Source: Clostridia bacterium
Lineage (GTDB): Bacteria; Bacillota; Clostridia; Christensenellales; CAAEEZ01
Direction: 5' to 3'
Assembly (NCBI GenBank): GCA_900755035.1
Contig: CAAEEZ010000014.1
Location: forward strand, 153,800-217,799
DNA: 64,000 nt
Below the pieces are notes generated by a model. It was not told the DNA's origin. It made no database searches and saw only the letters and a list, made by a program, of their open reading frames with translations. The position numbers and the translations under genes are program-made. Shown one piece after another: positions 45,350 through 54,611 of this stretch. How positions within the stretch are numbered: the stretch's first letter is position 1; each line of letters opens with the position of its first letter.

Positions 45350-48300
45350 TTAATCAATATTTAATTTTTTCTTTGGTCTTTTGAATTTATCCATAAAACT
45401 GAACAATCCTTTGCCTTTTTTCTTTTTAAGTATTACGTTTGTAATAACCAAAGCAAGTATTACGACTACTAATACGATAACTACAATAAGAACCGTATTA
45501 GGTGCGGCAGGGGTATTTACTGTAACGTAGTATTGAATGATGTTGTTATTTTCATCGCTTATGAATATCGTTACGCCGTTTTGACCGTTGCCAAGATTGT
45601 AGCCTTTTATCTCTACCATATAGTTTACGTTATCCTTTTCTACAAAGTATTTCATAACGTTTTTCTTTTCAAGTAAAGAAGCGTCCTCGGTGATTTTTGC
45701 AGTTTTATCGCTAAGCAATGCTAAGGTTACGTGTCCTGTTGAGTTTGGCATATCAATAGTTAGTTCGTCCTTGTACGCTAAGCCGTTTATTTTTAGTAAA
45801 TCGCCAAGTCTATCTTCGATAATATTATTTACTCTTATCTTGAATGGATAGTACTTGGTAGTTTTTTCATCTTCGCTTATAACTACTAGGCGTAAATCCA
45901 TCGACTTAGAGCCTACCATTGCGCCAAGTTTTCCCGTAGGGGACATAGACTTGTATATTATTTTGCCGTATTCTTGCACTTTTACTTGAATATCCCAATC
46001 TTTCCACGTACTGTTAGCACCTTTTACTATTACCATATCAGCAAAAGTGAAGTTGCTTGGTACATTGTATACTTTGTTAGGGTTTGATAGGTCTACTTTT
46101 ACGTCATTACCATTTACTTTTAATATTAAGTCTTTGATGGTAGTATCAGCTGTTTGGCTAGCCCTAGTTTTTTCAATAGTCATAGGGTTACTCTTCAATA
46201 CGCTATTTACCGTTTCGTTGAAACTACGCCAGTTGATAGTCAACTTTTTGCCTTCTATCGTAAAGAAGCAGTAGGTAGCCCTATCTAGCGTATTTTGGAT
46301 AGAGTGAGTTTCGTCGATAGGTAAGTTTGTAGCGTCGTTAAATTCGTAGAATTTGTCCGCTATCGTACCCATAGTTAAGTAAAGTACGCCGTTAGGGGTG
46401 TCGTAGTGGTTAGCACCTTGAACGATATCAGCGCTCGAATTATCTACCGGTTTGCCGTTTCTGTCTAGGAATTTGGTAGTGGTAAACGTGTGGTCGTGTC
46501 CTTGTAGTACTAGGTCTACGCCGTTGTCGTAGAATACAGGGGTAAGTTGTTTTCTTAGTCCTTGAACTTCTACGTCGTTAGTGTGCGAGCCAAGCGTGTA
46601 CAAGCCTTTGTGCATTACCACGATTTTCCAATCTACGCCGTCATTGTCGGCTAATTCTTTTAGTAACCAGTCGTATTGCTCCTTAGGTAATCCGTTTGCC
46701 GTTGCCGTATTTGTGTTAAGAACGATAAATTTCGCATTAGCGTACTTAAACGAATAGAACAAGCCAGAATCCACGCTAACGTTAGGATCGCCGTTTTCGA
46801 TATTGAAATATCTTGCAAGCACGCCGTCGCTCTTTTCGTGGTTACCACCTGCTACTACGGTAGGGTATTTAGAGAATACGGTTGCAAAATTAGTGGTTGG
46901 GTTGTAACTGTTTGTTACGTTAAGCGCATAGTGCCATTGTTTTACGTTTTTGCCGTTGTCGGTTACGTCGCCACTGTTTACTATAAAGTCTACGTTGTTG
47001 CCCGTTGCAGTAATTTCAGTAATTGCATTGTTGATATTCTCTTTTGCCTTTTCGTAGCTACCTTGCAAAGTACCTTGTATATCGGTGATGCCTAGGAAGG
47101 TGAATTTGCCGTTTTCTAGCGCCGTAGTAAACGTGCCTACTTGGGTGTGGTCTGCTACGTTAGTTAGTGTAGAGCCGTCCTCGTTAGTCGTGGTAATCGT
47201 ATATTTGTATTGTGTGCCAGGTTGTAAACCTTTGATAGTAACCTTGTACACGTTCATAAGTTTTGTCGTTTCAGCAAAACCATTTTTGATTATTTGTTGT
47301 TTTTGGTCGTATTTGTGCTCGTTTGTAAAGCTTGCAAATAGTCCAAGGTCGAATAATGGGTATCCGTATGCAACCGTTTCTTTCGTTAGTACGATATTTT
47401 CTGCATCTACGCCATCTACTTTAATGGTGGAGTTTCTAAATGCGGCAGTCGTCCAAGTTAGATTCATTTCATTTTGCGCATTTTTGCCAAAAGTTAAGGT
47501 TAGCATAGACGGAGTGAAACCTCTTAATAGGTATTCGCTAGTAGGAATTACGCTAGTTTTTGTTTCGTAAATAGTGCCGTTTGATTGTAGCCCTACGTTT
47601 TCGCCTTCGCCACCCGTTACGTTAAGTGGATTGCCCACTTTGTCAGCGTCTAGACCGAACGATTTGATTATATCGAATAGTACGCCACTGATATTTATAT
47701 AGAAATTGTCAACTGCGTAACTATTTACGAAATCTTTAAGTAGAGCAGTTACGTCGCATCCGTTAGCGTTTAGCCCTGCAAAGATAGTGCCGACAGTTCC
47801 CGGTTCGGTCGCAAAAGGTTTGCCTGCTTTCACTACTGTTCTAATGATTTGATTTAGGCTGAACGAGTAGTTTGTTTCTTCGTCAAATTGAATGTCAAGT
47901 ACGCCAAACAATGCTTTTGCAACTTTTAGTCCTGATTCGCTCATCTTAGATTTAGAGAAATCGAACTTGAAGTCAAGTACTTGGTCGATTAGGTTGTTGT
48001 CTGCGTAAAGTAACGGATATAATAGTCCGCTCTTTTTGCCTTCTTTGTTGTAATCTTTCGGGTCGCCGAACAGCATTTTTGCAAGTCTGCCGTCCTCGGC
48101 AAGCAATTTGAAAGAGTATAGCATATCGGAAGATTCCACGCTAGTTGCCTCGTCGTTTACAAGGTACTTAACGTACGAATTTATAAGTAAGTCGCCAAGA
48201 GTAAAGTAGTCGTCTTCTTTTTCGGTTTTTAGGTTAGGGAATTTAAGGGTTGCTAAGAAATCGTTTTCGGTGGTTTCTTTGTGTCCCATAAAGTCGTAAA

Positions 48301-50083
48301 CCAAGGTGTATAGGTATTGAATTAAGTTTTTCTCGCCTTGTACGCCGTCAGGATATACTTTATCTAGGTACTTAGGTTGCATATTAAATAGTTGGGTAAG
48401 CACTTCTCTTATAAAGATGTTCAAGTCTTGGTCTTTGGAGAAGTTTGCTGCAAGTTTATCTACGATACCTTCATTCACGTAGCCTTCTAGTAGGTTAGGA
48501 ATAAAATATTTAAGTACCGTTTCGTGCATATAACCTTGTACGTCGTCAATGTAGTTAACGGCTACGCCGTCGCTTGTGTCGTCGTTGAACCATTTGCCAA
48601 GTACGGCGTCTTGGTCAATCGTTTTGCCTAGTACAGGGTAGTCCTTCATCGACATAGGCACGCCCTTGAAGGATGTGATAGTTTGCGTTTTGTCGTTTAT
48701 TTTTTCTACTATGCCGTTAGATACTAGATTTCTAGTAAAGTTCATATAACGGATAGGAGAGCCGTACGAGATAAGCGAGCCTGTTACGATATCGGTTAGT
48801 TTTTTGCCGTTGTTAGCAATATAACTTGCTACGTCGGTTGCGTGTACGTGTCCCGTCAAGGTAAACCTAATGCCCAAATCGGTTAGTTTAACGGCAGATT
48901 CTTCCCAATCGTATAGTAAGAAGTCCGTCATAAAACCTTCCTGAGCCGATAGGTGAGGAACGGTGCCGTGGTGAAGTGAACTTACGATGGTTTCTTGCCT
49001 TTTTGCAAGCGGCACTTTTTTGCCACCTTCGGTAAAGGTAAGTACGTCTTCTAGCCAACTAAACGTGGTATCCATTATTCTACCGCCGGTGATATGCTCG
49101 TAGCCGTATCTTGCGTTAGAGTTAGGCTCACGCAAAGAAGAATCTATCATAGCAACGGTGTAGCCTTGTAACTCGGGCTTAGTAGCGTTAGGAATTGCTA
49201 CGTACGAGCATACGTTTTGCATAGCAACGTTTTGATAGGTCTTAAATGCTTGTGGCTCTTTTTTAAGGATAGCCTCTTTCTCTTGTAGAGTTGCGCCGGT
49301 TTTTAGGTTGAACAATTCAATAGCGTAATCGGCAGCGTATTCTTTTATAGAATCTCTAAAATATACGTAGTCGTATGCTTCTGAAAGGGTGCTGTTTTGG
49401 AATTTAATAAAAGGAGTATTGAATAAGTCGTACTCGTTTTGATTAGATTTATCGCTTTTTAGTACGCTGTATAAGTCTACTTCCTCACTGGTGAAATTAG
49501 GGTAGCCAAGACCTGCGTAGATATGCATAAATTCTTCGTTAGTGGTCGTGTCTATTCTAGTAGGTTCGCCGTTATTTAAGTAGTGGTTAGTTTTGCTGTT
49601 GTACGAATCGTGGTTACCTAGTACTACGAAAATTTGGAAATGCTCGTTATTGGTTTTCGTCCTAATTTCGTTTTGAAGTAGCCTTAGCCTATTAGCAAGG
49701 TCTATATGCGCACGCTTTTCACCGTCCTTAGTTAAGTCGCCACTTATTATTATTGCGTCTAGTTTTTCGGTTTCTGCTTGCTCTAATAATTTTTTGCAAG
49801 TAGCGTTTAGCATAGTACCACTTTCAGGAATTAACTTAAAATATTCCTTAATGGTGCGTGCGTAAGTAGAGTCCTCAGTGTAACTTGTAGGACATAAGTC
49901 GTTAGGAAAATAGTGTACGTCTGAAACGTGTGCTACCTTAAACGAGTTGGTTTCTCCAACGGGAGCATATTCCCCCTCGGCTGCAAAAGCGCTGAAAGTA
50001 AATACGCTAGAAAGTAGCATAACGAAACACAACGTAAAAATTAAAATCGGTAAAAACTTTTTACCATTTTTGCTATGTATCAT
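45350..50083 (-). CDS. Extracellular protein with two metallophosphoesterase domains
   Basis: A 1,577-residue exported protein. Signal peptide (1-34, ending FSAFA). First calcineurin-like domain (about 48-430) with SDVH, GDLTKDG, GNHDS and GHVH; a long helical region without family (about 430-850); a fibronectin-III-like domain as in purple acid phosphatases (about 870-985); a second phosphoesterase domain (about 990-1,270) with TDIQG, GDVTDNG, GNHEKSD, MHKG and GHDH; beta-rich modules; a membrane segment (about 1,528-1,550) and a basic tail ending KLNID. Both sites keep all metal motifs. Start at the second ATG, 6 nt after GGAGG. Likely scavenges phosphate or degrades nucleotides outside the cell. 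Confidence 0.88.
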   Translation of the reverse strand: MIHSKNGKKFLPILIFTLCFVMLLSSVFTFSAFAAEGEYAPVGETNSFKVAHVSDVHYFPNDLCPTSYTEDSTYARTIKEYFKLIPESGTMLNATCKKLLEQAETEKLDAIIISGDLTKDGEKRAHIDLANRLRLLQNEIRTKTNNEHFQIFVVLGNHDSYNSKTNHYLNNGEPTRIDTTTNEEFMHIYAGLGYPNFTSEEVDLYSVLKSDKSNQNEYDLFNTPFIKFQNSTLSEAYDYVYFRDSIKEYAADYAIELFNLKTGATLQEKEAILKKEPQAFKTYQNVAMQNVCSYVAIPNATKPELQGYTVAMIDSSLREPNSNARYGYEHITGGRIMDTTFSWLEDVLTFTEGGKKVPLAKRQETIVSSLHHGTVPHLSAQEGFMTDFLLYDWEESAVKLTDLGIRFTLTGHVHATDVASYIANNGKKLTDIVTGSLISYGSPIRYMNFTRNLVSNGIVEKINDKTQTITSFKGVPMSMKDYPVLGKTIDQDAVLGKWFNDDTSDGVAVNYIDDVQGYMHETVLKYFIPNLLEGYVNEGIVDKLAANFSKDQDLNIFIREVLTQLFNMQPKYLDKVYPDGVQGEKNLIQYLYTLVYDFMGHKETTENDFLATLKFPNLKTEKEDDYFTLGDLLINSYVKYLVNDEATSVESSDMLYSFKLLAEDGRLAKMLFGDPKDYNKEGKKSGLLYPLLYADNNLIDQVLDFKFDFSKSKMSESGLKVAKALFGVLDIQFDEETNYSFSLNQIIRTVVKAGKPFATEPGTVGTIFAGLNANGCDVTALLKDFVNSYAVDNFYINISGVLFDIIKSFGLDADKVGNPLNVTGGEGENVGLQSNGTIYETKTSVIPTSEYLLRGFTPSMLTLTFGKNAQNEMNLTWTTAAFRNSTIKVDGVDAENIVLTKETVAYGYPLFDLGLFASFTNEHKYDQKQQIIKNGFAETTKLMNVYKVTIKGLQPGTQYKYTITTTNEDGSTLTNVADHTQVGTFTTALENGKFTFLGITDIQGTLQGSYEKAKENINNAITEITATGNNVDFIVNSGDVTDNGKNVKQWHYALNVTNSYNPTTNFATVFSKYPTVVAGGNHEKSDGVLARYFNIENGDPNVSVDSGLFYSFKYANAKFIVLNTNTATANGLPKEQYDWLLKELADNDGVDWKIVVMHKGLYTLGSHTNDVEVQGLRKQLTPVFYDNGVDLVLQGHDHTFTTTKFLDRNGKPVDNSSADIVQGANHYDTPNGVLYLTMGTIADKFYEFNDATNLPIDETHSIQNTLDRATYCFFTIEGKKLTINWRSFNETVNSVLKSNPMTIEKTRASQTADTTIKDLILKVNGNDVKVDLSNPNKVYNVPSNFTFADMVIVKGANSTWKDWDIQVKVQEYGKIIYKSMSPTGKLGAMVGSKSMDLRLVVISEDEKTTKYYPFKIRVNNIIEDRLGDLLKINGLAYKDELTIDMPNSTGHVTLALLSDKTAKITEDASLLEKKNVMKYFVEKDNVNYMVEIKGYNLGNGQNGVTIFISDENNNIIQYYVTVNTPAAPNTVLIVVIVLVVVILALVITNVILKKKKGKGLFSFMDKFKRPKKKLNID

Positions 50084-50109
50084 AATCATCCTCCAAAATG
50101 CTCTCTTTT

Positions 50110-50137
50110 ATTATATCACGAAAAAAACTATAATCAA
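50110..50137 (-). promoter_or_regulatory. Promoter of double metallophosphoesterase gene
   Basis: On the minus strand TTGATT, 16-nt spacer, TATAAT, ending about 27 nt before the start codon. Confidence 0.72.
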
Positions 50138-50276
50138 TATATAAATTATTTTTTTTGTATATATTTATATATAATATACAAAACTATTTTTACGGGAATA
50201 TTTTGGCATAAAAAATAAAAAAAATAGCAATAAATTTCAAAAACTATACTAAATAGTTAGGTAATCAAATTTTTGG

Positions 50277-50305
50277 TTGAAAAAAAACTTGCTTTGTATT
50301 ATAAT
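50277..50305 (+). promoter_or_regulatory. Promoter of lipoprotein gene
   Basis: TTGAAA, 17-nt spacer, TATAAT. Divergent from the promoter of the phosphoesterase gene. Confidence 0.8.
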
Positions 50306-50334
50306 AAAAGAAAAAAATTAACTTATAGGTGAGT

Positions 50335-51300
50335 ATGAAAAAGAAAAGAATAACGATATTTGCAATGCTTGTACTAACAGTTACTACGCTAGCGTTTACT
50401 TTGTCGGGTTGCAAGCAATTTAACCTATCTAACAGTTTTACCGAGGAGTTTGGTAAAACGGAATATGGTGGCGTAGAGGCTACTCTTGAAAAAATAACGG
50501 CAGTTGACAGCGTATTAGGTGCTTATGGCAAATTAGTTAAAAATTTTGATGCTTTTTATAACGTGGCTTATCGTGCAATAACCGAAGGTACGGCAACGTC
50601 TAACAAGCTAGAAATTGACCAAACAGTATATACGACGTATATTAAACAACAAAATATAAATAATCCAGACCAAAGAAAAGTATATTTTGAGGATGCAGCA
50701 ACGTCTACGGTTGGTATTGGAAATAGTATCGTAAAAACTATGTACGACAAATCTGCAAAAGTTCCGTATACTGTTAAATTTGCCGAAAATAGTATAGGTA
50801 AGGACAATAACGGATATCCTACTGCGCCAGAAGATGTATATACTTATGAAACTTACGATAGTGACGAAGATTATCTAGCAAAATACTATACGGATCTTAA
50901 TGCGTTAACTATTTACCTAGTTGACAATAATACTATCGATATGGAAAAATCTAGCGTAAAGGAAGTTGAGGGATTTATTGATATCAATTTGGTTTTTAGA
51001 AATGACAAATTACAAGATGCCACTAATAATAGAAGAGAAATAATTGCCTTAAAGGCAACTTATGGCGGTATGGTTAGCGAATGTAAAGCGGAAAACGTGA
51101 AATTTAGTGAATTAACCGTTACATTTAGATTGTGGAAATCGGGGCTAATGCGCGCTATGTTCGTAACTGAAAAATATACAATGAAAGCGACTGCTGTAAT
51201 TGGAGAAATGACGCAAAATTGTAACTTTACTACGACTGCATATTTCTCGCACGACCCTGAGGAAATACCTATGAGCGAATTCGAATTCAAAAAGCCTTAA
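50335..51300 (+). CDS. Lipoprotein of unknown function
   Basis: A 321-residue exported lipoprotein: basic start, hydrophobic stretch and lipobox LSGC with the lipidated Cys26. The remainder is soluble and beta-rich with no family I recognise. The ATG at 50,335 is preferred to the GTG six nt earlier because AGGTGAG serves it. It is divergent from the phosphoesterase gene and followed by a strong terminator. Confidence 0.82.
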   Translation: MKKKRITIFAMLVLTVTTLAFTLSGCKQFNLSNSFTEEFGKTEYGGVEATLEKITAVDSVLGAYGKLVKNFDAFYNVAYRAITEGTATSNKLEIDQTVYTTYIKQQNINNPDQRKVYFEDAATSTVGIGNSIVKTMYDKSAKVPYTVKFAENSIGKDNNGYPTAPEDVYTYETYDSDEDYLAKYYTDLNALTIYLVDNNTIDMEKSSVKEVEGFIDINLVFRNDKLQDATNNRREIIALKATYGGMVSECKAENVKFSELTVTFRLWKSGLMRAMFVTEKYTMKATAVIGEMTQNCNFTTTAYFSHDPEEIPMSEFEFKKP

Positions 51301-51330
51301 AATAAGTAATATAAAAATAATAGACTAAAT

Positions 51331-51369
51331 CGCTACTGTTTACTAGATATTCAAAAGTGAACGGTAGCG
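51331..51369 (+). terminator. Terminator of lipoprotein gene
   Basis: Fourteen-position stem CGCTACTGTTTACT/AGTGAACGGTAGCG (with G-U pairs) and an 11-nt loop, followed by a U run. Confidence 0.88.
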
Positions 51370-51725
51370 TATTTTTTTGTTAAAAAACAAATTTTTTTAC
51401 ATAATCGACGTGTTGATTTATAAAAATTTTTAAGATAAATTTAATCTAAAATGCAGTTTTTAATATTCGCAATGTGCGTGGTATGGTTATTAAAATAAAA
51501 GCAAATTAGACAAAGATAACTTGATTATTTTTAATATGGACTTAGTTTTATAACAAAATTTAGGTTATTTTACGGCAAAATCAACGTCATATTCAATGGA
51601 AAAGTATGTTGTTTTACTATAAAATAGGTATATTTTGTAACGAAAATATAGGGTATTTATAACTAATAATATGCCCATTTGTAATAAATTTTGCCCCTAA
51701 GCAAATACTATCCGTGGAGGAAAAT
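51370..51725. other. A/T-rich intergenic region before lipoprotein gene
   Basis: About 350 bases with no reading frame carrying a ribosome binding site and no clear hairpin. It should contain the promoter of the next gene, but I could not find a convincing -35/-10 pair. Confidence 0.5.
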
Positions 51726-52391
51726 ATGAAAAAATTTCTTGTAGGGATAGGTTTGTTACTCGTCGTCTTTGGCGTAACGGGTTGCGGTAAAGAAGTTTTG
51801 CCCGACCAAATAGAAAAATTTATTGCACCTAGTAACGTGATAGTAGAAGTGGGCGAAACGATGGACTTGGGCGTTAAATACGAGCCTAATAACGCTATTA
51901 GCAACGAAACATTGTATTACTCGAAAAACGAGCAAATCGCAACGGTGAACGGCATAGGCGAATTGGTAGGTAAAAGCGTAGGCGAAACAAAAATAGAAGT
52001 GGTAGCAAAGCGTGGCAAGGCTAAAACTGAAATTGTCGTAAGGGTAGTAAATAAAGGCGAAAAGCCAATTAAACTTACAAATAACGACGTAGAGATAAAT
52101 AAAAGCGATAATAACGTCGTTTTTACAATAAAAAGTAACGACGCAACGAAAAAAATATCAAGCGACGTAACTATAAAATTTATAACGAAAAACACCGTGT
52201 CCACCTTGGTGCTAGACGAAAGAAAGAGAGAAATATTAAAGGTATTAGATTTAAGGTTTGATGCTAAATACCTTGACTATGAAGTAGGTAATAATACTAA
52301 ATTGTATAACGATTTAGAGCAAGGGGGCGTAACCGTTGAAGTAATAGGCAAAACGGGAATAAAGGAAAAGAGCGTAATCAAGGTAAAATAA
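51726..52391 (+). CDS. Lipoprotein with bacterial Ig-like (BIG2) domain
   Basis: A 221-residue lipoprotein: lipobox VTGC with Cys20, then one Ig-like BIG2 domain (about 30-107; pattern VEVGETMDL...ATVNGIGELVGKSVGETKIEV) and a C-terminal beta-rich part. GGAGG stands before the ATG at 51,726. Such domains bind surface partners or sugars; role unknown. Convergent with the minus-strand gene pair beyond, sharing a terminator. Confidence 0.83.
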   Translation: MKKFLVGIGLLLVVFGVTGCGKEVLPDQIEKFIAPSNVIVEVGETMDLGVKYEPNNAISNETLYYSKNEQIATVNGIGELVGKSVGETKIEVVAKRGKAKTEIVVRVVNKGEKPIKLTNNDVEINKSDNNVVFTIKSNDATKKISSDVTIKFITKNTVSTLVLDERKREILKVLDLRFDAKYLDYEVGNNTKLYNDLEQGGVTVEVIGKTGIKEKSVIKVK

Positions 52392-52492
52392 GTTATATGA
52401 ACTCATAGATATAACGTTGAAAATAGAGCAGTAAGAAAAAGTGTCTACGTTACTGTATTACTAATAGTGCAGTAAGGAAAACTTAGTAACAA

Positions 52493-52516
52493 AAAATAGC
52501 CCCGAAAGGCTATTTT
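52493..52516. terminator. Bidirectional terminator
   Basis: Nine-bp stem AAAATAGCC/GGCTATTTT with a 6-nt loop and A/T runs on both sides. Closes the BIG2 lipoprotein gene (plus) and the small-peptide operon (minus). Confidence 0.88.
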
Positions 52517-52537
52517 TCATTATTATAAGTTAAATTA

Positions 52538-52636
52538 TTAGATTAGTCCCGCTTGTACTCCAAAGTAAATGCAAGTAGCACCTAAAACGCAGATTGCCAT
52601 ACAAAAAATTCTAAATTTTAAGCCTATTCTTGTCAT
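52538..52636 (-). CDS. Putative 32-residue membrane peptide
   Basis: A short reading frame starting ATG at 52,636 (minus), 2 nt after the stop of the larger membrane protein gene. AAAGGAGA, lying in the last codons of that gene, is correctly spaced for it. The product begins MTRIGLKFRIF and then has one hydrophobic segment of about 20 residues ending in GLI: a single-span membrane peptide with a basic start. A terminator follows 21 nt after the stop, so it is the last gene of a defined operon. Good translation signals make it more than a chance frame; function unknown. Confidence 0.65.
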   Translation of the reverse strand: MTRIGLKFRIFCMAICVLGATCIYFGVQAGLI

Positions 52637-52638
52637 AA

Positions 52639-54366
52639 TTATCTCCTTTTAGCTCCGCCTGATTTTTTAACCATTTTTACAGGTTGTTGGTCTTTTGGTC
52701 TTGGCGCTCTAACGGTGGAAACTATATCTTGTTTACGAATTGCCGTAGTGCAGAAGTTTTCAATTTCCATACATAGTGCGTTGATTAGTTGTTCGCTTGC
52801 ATTTTTTGCAAATAACAAACTGATTGCAAGGTCGTCCCTGCCGTTTACAATGTAGAACACTTCTTTTACGTAATCTTCGGTAAAGATACCAGGGATTTGT
52901 TTGTCTAGCAAGGTAGTAAGACCGATTTTCGTTTTGTCAATCTTATGCGCTACTACTGCAAACTTGTCGTAGGTGATTACGTGTACGCCACTGTCGATTT
53001 GTGCTTTTATCTCGGTGCTATCGATACCTAGGTCTAGTAGCGATTTTTCGTTACGTAGTAGTTCTGCCTTGGTTTCTTGTAAGATAGATATTAGGTACGA
53101 TTCCTTAATTAGCCATTTTGCAACCGGTGCTGATAGGTTTTTAAGGTCGTTAAACATAAACCAATACGGTCCGCTTGGGAAGTTGGAATCTTCTAATGCG
53201 TGGTATACGTTGTTTAGTTTTTCAGCAGCGTCAGGATACGTCTTGAAGGAAACCTTAAACTCAGTTCCGCTACCTCTTACTATCATTACAGTCTTAGACT
53301 TGTACTTGTACGTCCAATTGATTGCGCCACGTTTTTTAATGCAATATACGTCGTCGAAAGAGGACATATATGCTACAATTTCTTCAAGCGTCATAGGTTT
53401 TTCACGATGAGTAGAAGTAAGTAGTGCGTTAAATTCGTTATTGCCAACCATGTTCATACGAATTATATCCATATCCGATGCGCCCGTTTCTCTTAGGCTG
53501 TTAACTGCGTCAGGATACTTTTGTACACGAGCGTATAGTTCGCCGTTTTTAGAACGAGTAGACGTGTAGAAAGTTTCAAACTCCGTACCTGCAATTTTGT
53601 CCTCGTCGTCCTCTGGCGAGTATTCGGCAAGGTTTTCGTCTTGTTCTACTACTTGAATTTGTGCAGGGTGAGAAGGTGCGTTGATTTCTAATGAAGATTT
53701 CATACCTTCGTCGTTGTCGCTTCTAAACATTTCCTCAAAGAAAGCAAGCCTTACTTTTCTAGGGTATAGGATAAAGTAACAACTAATGCTTATGATGAAG
53801 AATACGATTATTGGGAACAAGCACCAATAAATGTAGGTGAACTTGTTGGTCATCATAGAGTATAAGAAACTTGTGTCTTCGCTAGTTTTGTATACGCCGA
53901 AAACCTTGGATTTTTCCACGCTTTCGCCACTAGTGAAAGTAACGGTTTTAGCATCTTGCTTTTGCACTTTTCCAACCAAAACTTCCATTTTGCCTGTGTC
54001 GTAGTTAAATACTTTGTAACCAACTACGTCGCCAACCGAGTAGGTAGCGTCAAGGTCGAAAGAAGCCATTTTTTTATTCGTGTTAAGCTCTGACGGAATA
54101 TTTGAAAATTCGTAGTAGCCAATGCCAGCAAAAGTAGGTATGCCGTCGTTATTTTTCGTTTCGATAGCAAAAGCAAGGATAACCCCGTACATTACGAAAA
54201 ATACTATAACTAACAAGTTAAGTAAAAATTTCAAAGATTTTGATTTTGCATTATCGGGCTTTCTAAAATAGTCCAGCCTAACGTTTTCGTTAAAAATTTC
54301 CGTCTTTTGTTTAGCAGGTTTTACTTCTGCTGCATTTACGGAATCCAAAGTAATTTTTTCGTCCAT
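52639..54366 (-). CDS. Two-pass membrane protein with extracytoplasmic and cytoplasmic domains
   Basis: A 575-residue protein: cytoplasmic N-terminus, membrane segment about 45-67, an extracytoplasmic beta-rich domain (about 70-170, with a YSVGDVVGYKV stretch faintly like the non-catalytic part of signal peptidases), second membrane segment about 180-202, then ~370 cytoplasmic residues. The segment about 325-440 (KRGAINWTYKYKS...LIKESY) distantly recalls YjbR/YdhG-type domains; this is uncertain. Not a recognised family. Strong promoter; followed by a small membrane peptide gene. Confidence 0.75.
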   Translation of the reverse strand: MDEKITLDSVNAAEVKPAKQKTEIFNENVRLDYFRKPDNAKSKSLKFLLNLLVIVFFVMYGVILAFAIETKNNDGIPTFAGIGYYEFSNIPSELNTNKKMASFDLDATYSVGDVVGYKVFNYDTGKMEVLVGKVQKQDAKTVTFTSGESVEKSKVFGVYKTSEDTSFLYSMMTNKFTYIYWCLFPIIVFFIISISCYFILYPRKVRLAFFEEMFRSDNDEGMKSSLEINAPSHPAQIQVVEQDENLAEYSPEDDEDKIAGTEFETFYTSTRSKNGELYARVQKYPDAVNSLRETGASDMDIIRMNMVGNNEFNALLTSTHREKPMTLEEIVAYMSSFDDVYCIKKRGAINWTYKYKSKTVMIVRGSGTEFKVSFKTYPDAAEKLNNVYHALEDSNFPSGPYWFMFNDLKNLSAPVAKWLIKESYLISILQETKAELLRNEKSLLDLGIDSTEIKAQIDSGVHVITYDKFAVVAHKIDKTKIGLTTLLDKQIPGIFTEDYVKEVFYIVNGRDDLAISLLFAKNASEQLINALCMEIENFCTTAIRKQDIVSTVRAPRPKDQQPVKMVKKSGGAKRR

Positions 54367-54394
54367 TTATACACCCCTAATATTATATAAGTCT

Positions 54395-54423
54395 ATAATA
54401 CAAGATAAAAAAACCTATGTCAA
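54395..54423 (-). promoter_or_regulatory. Promoter of two-pass membrane protein operon
   Basis: On the minus strand consensus TTGACA, 17-nt spacer, TATTAT. Confidence 0.85.
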
Positions 54424-54611
54424 TACTGAGTTAAATTATAAATTGAAAATATAAAATTTTTCATATTTTTTCCTGTTTTTGCCCGTAAATTTATATTTTA
54501 GGAGTTTTTTTAGTCTAAAATTAAAAATTTTTAACTTTTTCAAAAAATTTCTAATAAAAGTAAATTTTGCATTGTTTAATATGCAGAACAAAAAAATGAG
54601 AGGTAATCACA

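Noticed and set aside
50084..50089. First of two ATG codons of the double phosphoesterase
   Set aside because: GGAGG directly abuts it, which is too close; the second ATG has the normal 6-nt gap.
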